In this document: piece by piece, positions 38,501 to 47,500 of the stretch | Position numbering within the stretch: position 1 is the stretch's first letter | How the letters are laid out: each line of letters starts with the position of its first letter | Translations under genes and position numbers: made by a program | Origin: Sthenelais limicola | Lineage: Eukaryota > Annelida > Polychaeta > Phyllodocida > Sigalionidae | Reading direction: 5' to 3' | NCBI GenBank assembly: GCA_942159475.1 | Contig: OW804096.1 | Coordinates: forward strand, 44,391,744 to 44,455,743 | Length of the DNA stretch: 64,000 nucleotides | The notes under the pieces: generated by a model | The model's database searches: none | What the model saw: the letters and a program-made list of their open reading frames with translations, nothing else | Told to the model about the DNA's origin: nothing

Positions 38501-39842
38501 GAATGTGGGGATGACGTTCATTCACCATCTCTGTCTCCTCTCACACATATAACTATCTGCATGCATCAATCGATACCTTGTATCATAGCATAACAATCCC
38601 CGCACAATAAACAAATATCCAGGAGCCTTACTTCAAGTTTAACTTATCTTAAAGCTTAGAGTAATATACTCTGAGCTTAAAGGGACATTTTCCCCATGAT
38701 TGCGAGAATAAGTGAATATGTCTCATTTGGGCCAATTGATCCACAATATTTATAAAACACCGTTTCATACACATATATCTTTACACGTTGATTTTTAGTA
38801 CACTTCTATAGGCTAGCATACAGCTTCAGCTTAGATGAACATACCAAAGAATTTCTTGTACATATACTTTAATTTTAAGACAAATTTCGATTCACAAATT
38901 TACCATGAAATACTTAAGTTACCGGTATGTATTCAGTCATACAATTGGATTTGTTGAGCAGTTATAATACAAATGATACAACAAGCCAGATCTTTCCATT
39001 ACATTTGAGATACCTGTTTCTATATATGTTCAGGTGAATGACTCATGATAATCGGTGCCTCGGGGCTAGTTCGTAACGCCCCACTAGGTGTCTCCCGCTC
39101 AAACACGATGCACCACCATCCCAATCACTACTCCACAATCGCTGCGACTGCGACTGCTGCTGCTACTGCTGCCATTTGTTTTTAAGCACTTTAACTCAAA
39201 GGTCACCAGACATAGCAATAAATGGCGAATAAAAAGGTAGTTTTGTACTTACTGTACACGGAGCTCCTCAATTTGTTCCTCCAAACTGGCAGAGCGGATC
39301 TCAAGGCGGGCTTTCTCTTTCTCAGCATCATCAAGGAGTCTGCGGGCTTCATCTAACTCGGCTTGGTACATAGCCTTGATGGCAGATGTCTCCTTACCCC
39401 ATTTTGACTTCAACTTTTCCAACTCATCAGCCAAACGCCTGTTCTGGGCCTCCAAAAAGCGGACCTTCTCGATGTAGCTGGCAAAACGCTCATTCAAATC
39501 TTGCATATCCCTCTTTTCTCTTTCGCGGGACACCTTGACGGAGTTGACACCAGTTGTAGTGACCGTGCTATAGGCTCCAGATGGGACGCTCATTGAACCC
39601 ATACCGCCTCCAAAAGAAGCTGATCTCCTGCTGGAATAGGACATGGAGCCGCCGCCACCACCACTTGGTCCGATTACGCTCCTGTTGATGATCGTGGTAC
39701 GTGGGCCCATCAGAGATTTGTAGCGAACTGGACCTGCAGATTCATCCTCGTAAGTGGATGAACTCTGGTATGTGGTGGTCTTCACGGTGGAAGAAGGCCC
39801 ATCACTGTGCCTCTCCACGGTCTTTTTTGTCATACTGGTCAT
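8509..39842 (-). CDS. Cytoplasmic intermediate filament protein gene, long lamin-like rod, LTD isoform (617 aa predicted)
   Basis: Structural protein of 10-nm cytoplasmic filaments, acting as a coiled-coil dimer. Predicted join on the minus strand: 39842-39253, 33662-33476, 28699-28604, 24234-24073, 21955-21830, 21634-21414, 19667-19606, 13274-13132, 12152-12045, 11225-11109, 8550-8509. Every border is GT-AG and the phases agree (2,0,0,0,0,2,1,0,0,0). Head is residues 1-108, rich in Ser, Thr and Gly. The rod is about 109-459, opening with [19 protein letters not shown] and closing with [13 protein letters not shown]. The LTD is about 500-604. A rod of about 351 residues keeps the extra coil 1B heptads of lamins and non-chordate cytoplasmic IFs, which chordate cytoplasmic IFs lack. 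I see no CaaX box or obvious nuclear localisation signal, so it is cytoplasmic rather than a lamin. Start chosen: first ATG in the exon, with A at -3 and a promoter about 200 bp upstream. Family assignment is very secure; exact isoforms are inferred. Confidence 0.95.
8551..11108 (-). other. Last intron of the IF gene
   Basis: 2.6 kb. It contains the longest non-gene open frame near the 3' end (9564-10025, plus strand, 153 codons), which has no recognisable family signature and AT-driven composition. I do not call it a gene. Nothing else supported. Confidence 0.55.
11109..11225 (-). CDS. IF LTD exon 3
   Basis: 117 nt, 39 codons. It encodes [20 protein letters not shown], then [22 protein letters not shown] continues the K-I-K of the previous exon exactly as in lamins, and S-W-G-I-G-x-N-I-x-T-x-L-x-N-P-x-G-E is the last LTD strand pair. 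Acceptor gtttttcag|ATCTGG, donor GGCGAG|GTACAG. If the donor is ignored the frame adds [17 protein letters not shown] and stops, but the downstream exon fits the family much better. Confidence 0.93.
12045..12152 (-). CDS. IF LTD exon 2
   Basis: 108 nt, 36 codons, phase 0 at both ends. It encodes [20 protein letters not shown], then [16 protein letters not shown]. The L-x-G-W-x-I-x-R block and L-K-x-G-Q-K-I-K are the LTD core, and in lamins the matching text is L-x-G-W-x-x-x-R and L-K-x-G-Q-x-V-x-I/V-W-A. Acceptor cctattcag|GATGAG, donor ATTAAG|GTAGGT. Confidence 0.95.
13132..13274 (-). CDS. IF LTD exon 1
   Basis: 143 nt. Acceptor gctcttgtttgtcag|ATTCC has a good pyrimidine tract and phase 1. 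The protein is (D)[16 protein letters not shown], then [20 protein letters not shown], then [16 protein letters not shown]-x-E-x-x-x-D-G-x-x-V-x-L-x-N-T is the first half of the lamin tail domain, an Ig-like fold. Donor CGCAAG|GTGTGT, phase 0. Later AGs in this exon (after CACTAAAG, and after GGTTAG in phase 2) could act as alternative acceptors. The phase-2 one would fit exon 6 directly. Confidence 0.93.
14604..14657. repeat. Small inverted repeat
   Basis: GGTCCAATATGAGCCCAAGTATGT, a 4-base loop (gcct), then ACATACTTGGCATGCCCACATTGGACC. The inner 10-bp stem is perfect and the outer 8 bp (GGTCCAAT/ATTGGACC) is perfect, with a bulge between. It lies only about 30 bp from a second, unrelated inverted repeat. 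Confidence 0.8.
14688..14822. repeat. Inverted repeat with 25-30 bp arms (MITE-like)
   Basis: The left arm AGGCCAATGTCCATTGCCACGGCC and the right arm GGCCGTGGTAATGGACACAGGCCT are reverse complements with about two mismatches. The enclosed ATGCGGCC/GCGGCCGT and CATGCACGTGCACACATG stretches are also partly self-complementary. The total is about 135 bp, non-coding. It looks like a non-autonomous DNA transposon; family unknown. Confidence 0.75.
15531..15960 (-). CDS. IF exon 7c: alternative terminal exon, Gly/Ser/Met tail without LTD
   Basis: Acceptor tcttacccacag|GCTCGG. G completes the shared Arg codon and the frame runs 143 residues to TGA (15533-15531), giving a 603-residue protein. It begins [19 protein letters not shown], followed by [17 protein letters not shown]. 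Then comes a repeat of [14 protein letters not shown] units, poly-Gly, a second [12 protein letters not shown] block, and an end rich in Tyr and Asn ([13 protein letters not shown]) with the final residues KKSLYPP. No hexamer AATAAA was found close downstream; only a GATAAA variant overlaps the region just after the stop. This tail cannot contain the LTD, so it defines a second structural class from one gene. Confidence 0.85.
16484..17024 (-). CDS. IF exon 7b: keratin-like glycine-rich tail or cassette
   Basis: From an acceptor at 17025-17026 (catccag|G) the frame completes the exon 6 Arg codon: [16 protein letters not shown]..., then [11 protein letters not shown], then about 110 residues of G5-6 loops alternating with FSSS/FSSG, ending at TAA (16486-16484). 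Reading to this stop gives a 180-residue tail and a 640-residue protein. A second acceptor (ctaacctag|AT) starts the exon at 17004 in phase 1, matching exon 7a. A possible donor at 16500-16499 (GATCAAG|GTACTA) also leaves phase 1, so 17004-16501 is a 504-nt frame-preserving cassette. I saw no AATAAA between the stop and 15.99 kb, which mildly favours the cassette. Gly-loop tails are known from vertebrate epidermal keratins; any relation is convergent. Confidence 0.75.
18573..18628. repeat. Microsatellites (ACATAAC)n and (GACA)n
   Basis: Three copies of an ACATAAC unit, then ggacagacaa followed by about five copies of GACA. Simple sequence, non-coding. Confidence 0.85.
19606..19667 (-). CDS. 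IF exon 7a: tail linker leading to the LTD
   Basis: 62 nt. After the shared AG it gives [21 protein letters not shown] plus one base. Acceptor cgtataacag|GATTGG, donor TCCGAGG|GTATGT. The single base joins AT at 13274 to make GAT (Asp), so the reading frame runs directly into the LTD. The R-x-G-L-K-Q-V-V beginning is shared with the exon at 15960, which suggests exon duplication or conservation of the post-rod segment. It is too short to be visible as an open frame on its own; the join rests on phase and splice sites. Confidence 0.85.
21414..21634 (-). CDS. IF exon 6: end of coil 2 and helix-termination motif
   Basis: 221 nt, residues 388-460 plus two bases (AG) of codon 461. It carries the superfamily signature [13 protein letters not shown] at 447-459, preceded by DTKLGLEL. 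Acceptor gttaacag|AATGCC, donor GAGAACAG|GTACGT. The exon stops just after the rod, in phase 2. Three different downstream exons can complete the split Arg codon, so this is the branch point for tail choice. Confidence 0.97.
21830..21955 (-). CDS. IF exon 5: coil 2
   Basis: 126 nt, 42 codons, residues 346-387, phase 0 at both ends. It encodes [20 protein letters not shown], then [22 protein letters not shown], a regular coil 2 heptad segment. Acceptor ctgttttacag|CTCCAG, donor GCAAGA|GTAAGT. The intron to exon 6 is only 195 nt, by far the shortest in the gene. Confidence 0.96.
21956..24072 (-). other. Intron 4 of the IF gene
   Basis: 2.1 kb containing a 20-base G run (22903-22922). The overlapping minus-strand open frames at 22.06-22.50 kb have no recognisable domain. 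Confidence 0.6.
22903..22922. repeat. Homopolymer run of 20 G
   Basis: Twenty uninterrupted G on the plus strand (C on the transcript) in intron 4. Shorter runs occur at 635-644 (10 G), 44543-44556 (14 G) and 63756-63768 (13 C). Run lengths may be affected by sequencing error. Confidence 0.8.
24073..24234 (-). CDS. IF exon 4: linker L12 and start of coil 2
   Basis: 162 nt, 54 codons, residues 292-345, phase 0 at both ends. It opens with [20 protein letters not shown] and includes the [13 protein letters not shown] block followed by [19 protein letters not shown], matching the lamin and non-chordate IF pattern for the start of coil 2. Acceptor taatag|GAAATG, donor CTCAAG|GTAAGA. Confidence 0.96.
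24235..28603 (-). other. Intron 3 of the IF gene
   Basis: 4.4 kb. Open frames of up to 156 codons occur (for example 27651-28121, plus strand) but show no recognisable domain. A CRE-like TGACGTCA lies near 25840. Nothing else supported. Confidence 0.55.
28604..28699 (-). CDS. IF exon 3: distal coil 1B
   Basis: 96 nt, 32 codons, phase 0 at both ends. The protein reads [14 protein letters not shown], then [18 protein letters not shown]. This is the conserved distal coil 1B block of IFs (compare the D-L-x-x-E-x-L-x-R-x-D-x-E-N block of lamins). Acceptor ccatag|GATCTT, donor GAACAG|GTTAGT. Confidence 0.96.
28700..33475 (-). other. Intron 2 of the IF gene
   Basis: 4.8 kb without recognised coding content. 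A short (TA)n run lies near 31880-31895. The small open frames at 32.1-32.8 kb lack codon bias and family resemblance. Confidence 0.6.
33476..33662 (-). CDS. IF exon 2: coil 1B with the lamin-type extra heptads
   Basis: 187 nt, residues 197-259. The acceptor is tttctttccag|ACTGGACAG and the donor AGAATC|GTGAGT. It encodes a highly charged heptad-pattern helix ([14 protein letters not shown]..., ending [10 protein letters not shown]). The length of coil 1B implied by exons 1-3 fits the lamin and protostome form with the extra six heptads (42 residues). This is the main evidence that the host is not a chordate. Confidence 0.96.
33663..39252 (-). other. Intron 1 of the IF gene
   Basis: 5.6 kb between exons 1 and 2. 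No further exon, RNA gene or well-formed mobile element was recognised. It holds a purine-rich patch (about 35210-35270) and a long T/A run (36460-36470). As the first and largest intron of the rod region, it is a natural place for enhancers, but I see no specific site. Confidence 0.6.
39253..39842 (-). CDS. IF exon 1: head, coil 1A and start of coil 1B
   Basis: Residues 1-196 plus two bases of codon 197. The head (1-108) has many Ser/Thr, a Gly5 run at 61-65, and Arg-Ser patches (SSRRSAS, 70-76) typical of phosphorylatable IF heads. Coil 1A runs from about 109 to 145 and contains the helix-initiation motif [19 protein letters not shown] (116-134), nearly the canonical sequence of the superfamily. 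Residues 146-197 ([20 protein letters not shown]...) are linker L1 and early coil 1B. The donor is CGTGTACA|GTAAGT, leaving phase 2. Intron 1 that follows is about 5.6 kb. Confidence 0.97.
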
Positions 39843-40034
39843 CTTGGTAAATTAGGTGAAATGGTTTCCTCCAAACAAAATAAAACACAAACGGGGATCT
39901 CTAGGCTTAAGTCCGAGCTCAGACCCAAATGTTCAATTCGTATATAACCAAGTAGGACCTCAACGGAACCTTGCGAGACTGTTTCCCTCTTAACCGACGC
40001 AAGCAGGAGACGCCTGGATCCAGAGCTGCACCGC

Positions 40035-40042
40035 TATTTAAA
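40035..40042 (-). promoter_or_regulatory. TATA-like box (TTTAAATA) of the IF gene
   Basis: The minus strand reads gcTTTAAATAgcgg, inside an otherwise GC-rich stretch. It lies about 195 bp upstream of the ATG. A start site about 30 nt downstream (near 40005-40010) would give a 5' UTR of about 165 nt with no intron required. Confidence 0.65.
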
Positions 40043-40082
40043 GCGCTCGGCCGGCCGGCGAGCAGCCTCTGCGAGCTCTGTG

Positions 40083-40087
40083 ATTGG
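40083..40087 (-). promoter_or_regulatory. CCAAT box
   Basis: Minus strand ggCCAATCA, about 41 bp upstream of the TATA-like box, which is normal spacing. A GC-box-like gggggcg (40104-40110, plus strand) lies just upstream, and the stretch 40040-40135 is clearly richer in CpG than its surroundings. Confidence 0.6.
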
Positions 40088-43000
40088 CCAGAAACTTCCA
40101 CACGGGGGCGCGTCAGCGGCGCCACACCACAAGCTTGGTGCTGTTCTTCTGAAAAACCACAAAACCGGTTGAGGCCTGGCCCATCATTTCATGAAATTTC
40201 CTATACTTCCACACGTCCTGACCTCTGACATGGGTTCGCATTCTAAATTGCTAGATCATAGCCCGAGAAGACTACCGACTGACTGGCTGAGTAGGACGCT
40301 CCCACTCTCTGTGTGTATGTGTGTACATAAGCTATACTAGGCTACATACATTTGTTCCCTAGACTAATGGGAGGCATCAGGTACAATATTGATCCCATCA
40401 TACCACCTCATATCATTCCGCTCCCGATTGCAAATTCTAACGTTCCTGTGGCTTTCTCTGAGGATGAGAAGAAGAAAAATAGATTCTCAGTTTTTCCAAG
40501 AATCTAGCGACCTGAGTTATTGGCGTCCGAGTGTAAACAAATCCATCATTATCATTCCATCCTCGACGTCCCTCCATACACAATCCTACTCCCTTGACTA
40601 GAGGTTGAATTTGAAATCCAGTCACAGGCTTTACACTTGTAGTTCAACGAGTGGCAAAAACTCAAGACGTACGATTTTGAAGTGTTTTTTTATTACATAT
40701 AACAGGAGGCATATCCATGGGTATCTTATCAGGTAATTGTCTCAATTTAATCTGTTTTGACGCATGCCAAATATCTATTCGCGAGGTCTAAGCTTATAGA
40801 GGCGTATTAAATGCAATCGTTGGTATATGACTATATACGGCTTTTTTTTCTCGAGTGCCCATCACCATTTCAGTTAAATGAAAGTGAATGAAATTCATGT
40901 GATACAGTAAACGTCGGTGCAGGTAACGCCCCTTACCATCTCAGGAGATAGATGGCCATATCGAAATACACCATAATATGTACATACTGAGAGATGGACT
41001 CGGAGGGAAAGTTGTCATGTTTTAAATGCACCCGTATATTGAAGCTTGATATTAGTGAAATGTTCGCACAGGGTCAGTTATGCTGACCTATTCTTTTGTG
41101 TCCAGTTTAAACCTAGTTTTATTCGTGGAGGCTAGGCTAGTGGTCATTTCTACACATCACTGGTACCACAAAGTTCAGTGGAGCGTGTATACCGGGCCGA
41201 CGAAAAGGGGGCGTGGTCATAACAGACTCAACCTTCTCATTCACCGGGCTTTAAGAAAGGTAGATGCACTTGCTTCGGTACCTTGATATGCTTCATAAAG
41301 TATAATTTTAAGCTTGAAGCTACCGGGGAACTATTTTACTTAAGACTAAAGACCAAATTCATAACGAGGTCATGCTACTTTGCCGAGATGATAATTCAAT
41401 TTTAGCATTTGCATTCTTGCTACATATATAATCAAACTCTATTTCGAATCCTTAAACTTAAAGGATGTATATCTGCGCATAGACCAGAGTTGAATCTTTC
41501 CTTTCGGTTTCGAATATTCCATCGAACATGCAAGGAGTGAAGTTATAAGTCCGCCGTCTGAGAAGGAATACGCACAGGAGTACAAAGCGGGTCAAAAGAT
41601 ATGGTCCGATTGTCAACGAGGGTATAGGAGAAGGAGGTGTTTGTGTGGTTGTTGTGTGTATTTTTCTGCCTCCAAGCGATACGTAGACGGCATAGAGCTC
41701 GAAAGATGTATAACGCCTATCAATTGAGAAATACTACAAACTTTTTCAAAATTGATCCAGGATTTGGGATTGACATATATGCAGAACATTTTATTTTATC
41801 TTCTGTAATTTGATACTGCTCAGGATCGCTAGCGGTCTATGCAGCTCTTAGAACGATGATATTGTTTTACATTTCCGATATAATGTATACAAACGGACAT
41901 TACCATGTTGATGATATTTGTCTCGATATACACAGAATTATGCCATTAAATAATGCTGGAGTGATATAAGACATGGCAGGAAATACTTCACTATAATATG
42001 ACCCACTCTCATTCCATTCACCAATCGTTGCCGGCCACAACAGCTATGAAATTAATTAAATGTCCTCATATATTGCAAAGTTAGACGATGATATTATGTG
42101 TATAGATAACTGCAAAATGGTACTTCAAAATTATTCAATCTCTATGTAAATTTGGATATCTTTGCAACGATGTTTGTGATTATCTTCAGCAAACAGATAT
42201 TACAGCGTCCTTGTGATAGGGACTAACCAGGTCTAAACTTTAAAATAGATGTAGGTATGAAATACTAGGTCTAGCCCACAGTGCATTTGTATTCAAGGAC
42301 CATCATTATTGCTTTAATCAGCTGGAGCTATCTGGCTCCATAAAACTTTGACCAAAGTTTCCCGATTTCACTAAATAAATATATTGTGTACAGAAATAAC
42401 ATTATAAGTACCTGTACCCGACTCATACAATTTATGGAAACAACACTAATATATACGCTTCTTTTATGGTGGGTTGGATATATGGTCTGTTTTCCAGGCT
42501 CATATTGTTAGGGACACAAGAGGTGGCATATAATGTCTACAAATATCTGACTTGGAAGACACGGTCGGCCGTCCTTAGGGTGACCTGTTTCATGGCCCAA
42601 GGCTCTATTTCTTTGGGCCACATATGTGTCACTTCATATGTGTCTACATATGCCCCAAATCCTCACTCAACCCACTGACGTTCAGAGGATTTTATTGTTA
42701 TAAGAGGTAAAACATAATTCAAAGCCCCCAAAATATGCTTGTGTGCATTTGAGTGTCATATCATGTTTGCAGATCTCGTAATGATGGTATGGTAAATCGT
42801 CATCATTCCTACTAAATGCAGACAATTATGCCCTATCACAGTCGGAAAATGATGACAATAAGTCACAATAATAATACCATGTTCATGAGGAATATTAGAC
42901 ATCTTTATCTATTTGGGTGTCTTGACTTTTTCCACAAGTATAATTCATAGGATAAATAGGTTGAGCAATGACCATGGGTCACTATTATATATCACTGCAC

Positions 43001-43345
43001 CGTTTAAAGGGACTTGCAATACAGTCAGGATGGTGCGTCTGACACAGTTTTGCTTCCGTATGCAGAGGAGATTGGAATGTGCAGTATTTCTAGGATATGA
43101 ATTGTAGTGGTCGAAGAAAAGCGTCACTCTCTATGTCTCATTTTTTTTCATAGTATTTTCCTCGTATGCATGACTCATAAAAGATGCTCTTTGTTGTACA
43201 TACAACGTTACACCTTTAAGAATGCTGGGCTTAGTCTTGTATATAACCCTTAATCCTGTATGATGAAAAGGACCTAGAATAGTAGAAGTTCAGACGAATT
43301 CAAGCAATTGGACTCCATCCGTTGACCCAAACTAATTATATTATT

Positions 43346-43440
43346 CCTTGATAAAGGGCAAATGTGCTCGAAACGTCGGACCCCTCAATAAACAAACCTA
43401 CAACTCATCCCCCGTCCCTGTCCTTATTCTGTTCTGGGCT
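43346..43440 (+). mobile_element. Candidate retroelement end with hammerhead-like motif (Penelope-type?)
   Basis: CCTTGATAAAGGGCAAATGTGCTCGAAACGTCGGACC resembles the CTGATGA-stem-CGAAAC-GTC core that I know from repeat ends of Penelope-like elements in many animals. GGCA/TGCT can form a 4-bp stem (one G-T pair) between the two core boxes. The first core box is altered (TTGATAA for CTGATGA), so ribozyme activity is doubtful. AATAAA follows at 43387-43392. No reverse transcriptase is seen here. Confidence 0.4.
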
Positions 43441-46400
43441 AAATCCACACCTTAAGATTACCTGATTCTGATTCATTTAACTTATAATTGTTTTCGTCTA
43501 GATAGCGAATATGATGTCTGGTGATACCGGTGGTACTAGAATATATAACGAACTCCTACTTCAACAGCTGTTTATAGGTGGCATGAAATCATATAGAAAT
43601 ACAATCGGAATGACAATTATCAGAAATGTGTTACAATCTGCAGGGAAGTAGGCGATGGAGCCATTTGAAAAAGTGAAAGTGCTTTGAATTTTGAATTGAG
43701 TTTATACTTTGCAGTCTATTCGGTAAAAACTAAATTATTTAATGAGAAGCAACAGGTGGTGTCGAGCATTCAGACAGGGCATTCCCTATGAATAATTAAT
43801 TCAACATTTGATTTTTAAGTGTAGGAATTACAGTTACGCTTAGATCCTATGAATATGGGGCTAAATTTATTGCTGCCATCGATTAATACTGGGTGCATAT
43901 TAAACATCATCATTGAAACATAAACATGTAGTCTTACGTATAGAGAGATCTGGGAATATTCAGGAATCGGATGACTAAACCACCAGCTCATGTAAACACA
44001 TGTGCGGGACGCATATCGAAGCATTTCTCTGAAGGAAATGACTCGAACAAACCGCATTCCTAAGCATGTATATGCAATGCAACTTTCGAATATCATGAGC
44101 ATTCTCACACACTCGTATGCTGAATCCTAGAGTTCATGGAATATGGGTCAGCTCAACAGAAGTGATTCGATCACGTCGTCGACGATCGGAAACGCCAGCA
44201 CGTACACCCTGTGCAATGTGATTGCCCCTCCCAGCAGAGCCGAGGGTCGATGCCCTAATTCAAGATGTGCTCCTCTGAAAGCTAATGCAACCCCCACCCA
44301 ACCGGTTCCCAAGCCCGAGGGCAATAGGGGAAGGTAGGGGGTGTCCGAGAAAATATGCCACAACCCTGGTCCATGGTAGGGAATGCCCGTCAGGGTTTAT
44401 ATTTTTTATTTGCAATAATAATAAAAATGTGGGTCATGTATTTACAGAACTGTCTTCCCCTGGGGGATCTGGAATTCCATAATATTTCCCCAAATGCCCA
44501 GGACGGACATTCCCCATTACCCCCGGGAGTGTGTGTGTGGTCGGGGGGGGGGGGGGTCGGTGCAATTGACAAGTGCATAATGAGTAGTAGTGAAGAAGGA
44601 ATCGAGGTAATTTCAATGTTATAGTTATACATGTAATTGATAACTATTGCCTTCTTAAGTCTTTCATTACTTAATTGTTGTATTCCTTCCTATGTATTAT
44701 GGCTATTTTTAATCAAATGTCTAAATTTCCAAATTTCCTTTTTAGCTCTAAATACACAATAGACTAGATGAGAGCACAAAAACATAATTATCGTAAACAT
44801 ATGTATCAAATCAGTGACACAGTTAGCAAACGCACTATTACGTAACATGATCCTTTGGCTAATTCCACAAGGACTCAAATAACTTTGCCTCTTTTCAATA
44901 ATGTACCCGTGCTTTTGCATTGACTGGTATGCACGTAATACTTTTAATTACGTGGTCTTGTGCCACTAATTGTATCGCATCCAAGGCGCCCAACTACTCA
45001 AATGTATTACTACCTGAAATACAATTAACAGAGTCAATGCTAAACGGTTTATTTTTCTTAAAAAAAACAAGAAGAAACCAAATAAATGATTTCTAAGTAG
45101 AGGAGTGAGGGTACAAGGTAATTACTTTGTCTTTTCCAGCATTATCAATAAAGCTTTAAGGACCATTATTTCTTATCTTACCCAAATGGATGTAAACTTG
45201 ACCAGATTACCTTTCGTTCAGGACATCACATATTCTATGGGATGGGAGAAATACTTGGAATAAAGCACACCGTGGGAATCGTACTCTATACATAAAACAA
45301 TAAAGGTGAAATATGAAGTGAAATTTAAAGTCAAATAAAGCTCTTATGAGGGGAACTTTCCAAACTGGTTTAGCCTGATGTAAACGAAGGACAGATCAAT
45401 ATACTAACAATACAAGATAATTATGCATATATCATTCATTTTATTGTAAACATAGTTACTCATACGTTGCAAAGTATAGTACATGCCTGATATCAATAAC
45501 ACCCTTTATGGCGAGCCATTCAGGAGATTGATACTCTGCAGTATACAACCAATATTTTTAACATGATTCATAGTGTGTATTCCGATGTCAGACAATTGAT
45601 CGATATAGAAGTTTCTTCCTTTTATACCTTTTGTGATAATGAACTTATGTATGCATCCAATAAACATACTCCAAGAAAGTAATGGTTCATAAGGTAATAC
45701 CATCACAATTGTTTATTTGATGATTTGTGTCAATAAACACGTTTTAAAAAAATAAAATCCCATGATTACAACCACAGACACCTCCTACGCGAGAAAGGTT
45801 AGGACACCGTGGGCCCAATGCACCCACGAGAGCTTTTCATTACTGCATGTTTATGATGGGAAATCTATATATAAAGCCTACAACTCATTATGCAATCGGA
45901 CCATTAATTTAGCATAACATTGTGAGTACGCCACCTGTTTTTAAAATGACTTATAATGGCAAGTAGTCGTAATAAGTATGTAATATTATGTAGAAGGTTT
46001 GAATTATTACACCACCTTGCGGTACACGATCCTCATAGATATTATATTCTATATGCAAAGGATTATGACAAATGCCTATGATTTATTATTCAACGAGTCT
46101 TCTGCAATAAGACTGTTAGTTCGATCCACTTGAAGCAAATTAGGAATGTACAGATGAGCATGCCTCCCCAAATTTACCGAGGCAATATGAACAATATTTC
46201 AAAACAATTCATTGGGGTGCTTTAATGTATTATGATGATAATAACCAGCCTTTTCATAGGAAAACCCCTTTCGCGCTTTGGAACGTGGCCTGAGGAGACA
46301 CGATATATGTCAATTGTCACCTCCGTCAGCTGTAGACCTACTATACTCCTTTTCTATAGGGCTCTATATTGTAATACGTCCCATTTCCACTATCATACCA

Positions 46401-47374
46401 AGTTACTATAGACGATCTGACGACGAATGTCCCATAGAAAAGCGTACGTGATACTTCAGAAATGAGAAAGCTCTTAGAAGATGCCAACATTGAAGCTGCA
46501 TTCCCATCTAAATCGATCACAAATTTGTATTTCAAATTCATCCGTAGAGATATTATAAATAGTGCAAGATCCGCTTTCAGATGGGTAAGAAAAAATGAGG
46601 CAACAATTATCAGATAGTATTTTGATCGACATTCAGCTGAGAGTGCAGCTTTAATGTATGCCACAGTAGGTGACTGATCCTTATTCTATAATCCTCATAA
46701 TCCTTTATCTAAATAACCTAAGAATTGGACCATTCTTCTCACCATCATCCACGCCTCAAGCCTTACCTTAGTAGTGGTTTCTGAGTACATGTATTTGACA
46801 TATTAACGACTGATTAGGCAAGTGTGTTTGTAATATGAAAATGTTATTAAAGCTCTATTCTAAGCTAAATCGACCGACAATTCCCTTTCTTAACTACTTC
46901 ACTATCTGAGGATGTTGATATTAGGAATATATATATAATAGGCCTATTATAATATTATAAGAATACATGGCAATATCATCACTTCTTTGACAAATTATTG
47001 GTGTTTTTGATATTAAAATTACTACTTTTTTCATACTTTATAGTGCCATTTTTGTAACCTGGACAGAGAAATGAAATTCATTACATTCTTGGCTTATTCC
47101 CCATCGCGATCTGGATTAGTACATGTTACCGATGATCTTGTCGTTTCCATAATTATGTTTGGGAAATGAGACCGTGACATGGGAAGATGACTGGAATTTT
47201 GGCGTACTCGGGAATGTGGAAATCTGGACATCAATGGGGTCATAACCTGTAGAAGTCAACTTTTCTTTAAATCTCTATATAGCTATATAGTAATTTTAAA
47301 GCTATGAAATGGTATTTTGCTTCAATGAACTGCTTTTTGTATTGTAATATTGTTTTATCAGGACTGACAAGTCA

Positions 47375-47500
47375 GCTCATGTAGCTGGTCTTCCTCTACA
47401 TGTCCAGGGGTGAGGAGGTGAAATTACAATCACACCAGGACTCGAACCTATAACACTCTCATGCCTCTGAGTCCACAGGCAGGGCTTAAATTTAGACCAA
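47375..47500 (-). mobile_element. Candidate tRNA-derived SINE fragment
   Basis: The minus strand has a perfect RNA polymerase III B-box match GGTTCGAGTCC (47448-47438) and, about 16 bp upstream, an A-box-like TGGACTCAGAGG (47475-47464) with one extra base relative to TGGCTCAGTGG. No complete tRNA cloverleaf with acceptor pairing is evident, so a SINE or tRNA relic fits better than a functional tRNA. The tail has no clear poly(A). Confidence 0.4.

Noticed and set aside
47438..47475. Functional tRNA gene
   Set aside because: A and B boxes are present but no acceptor stem or anticodon arm closes the cloverleaf.
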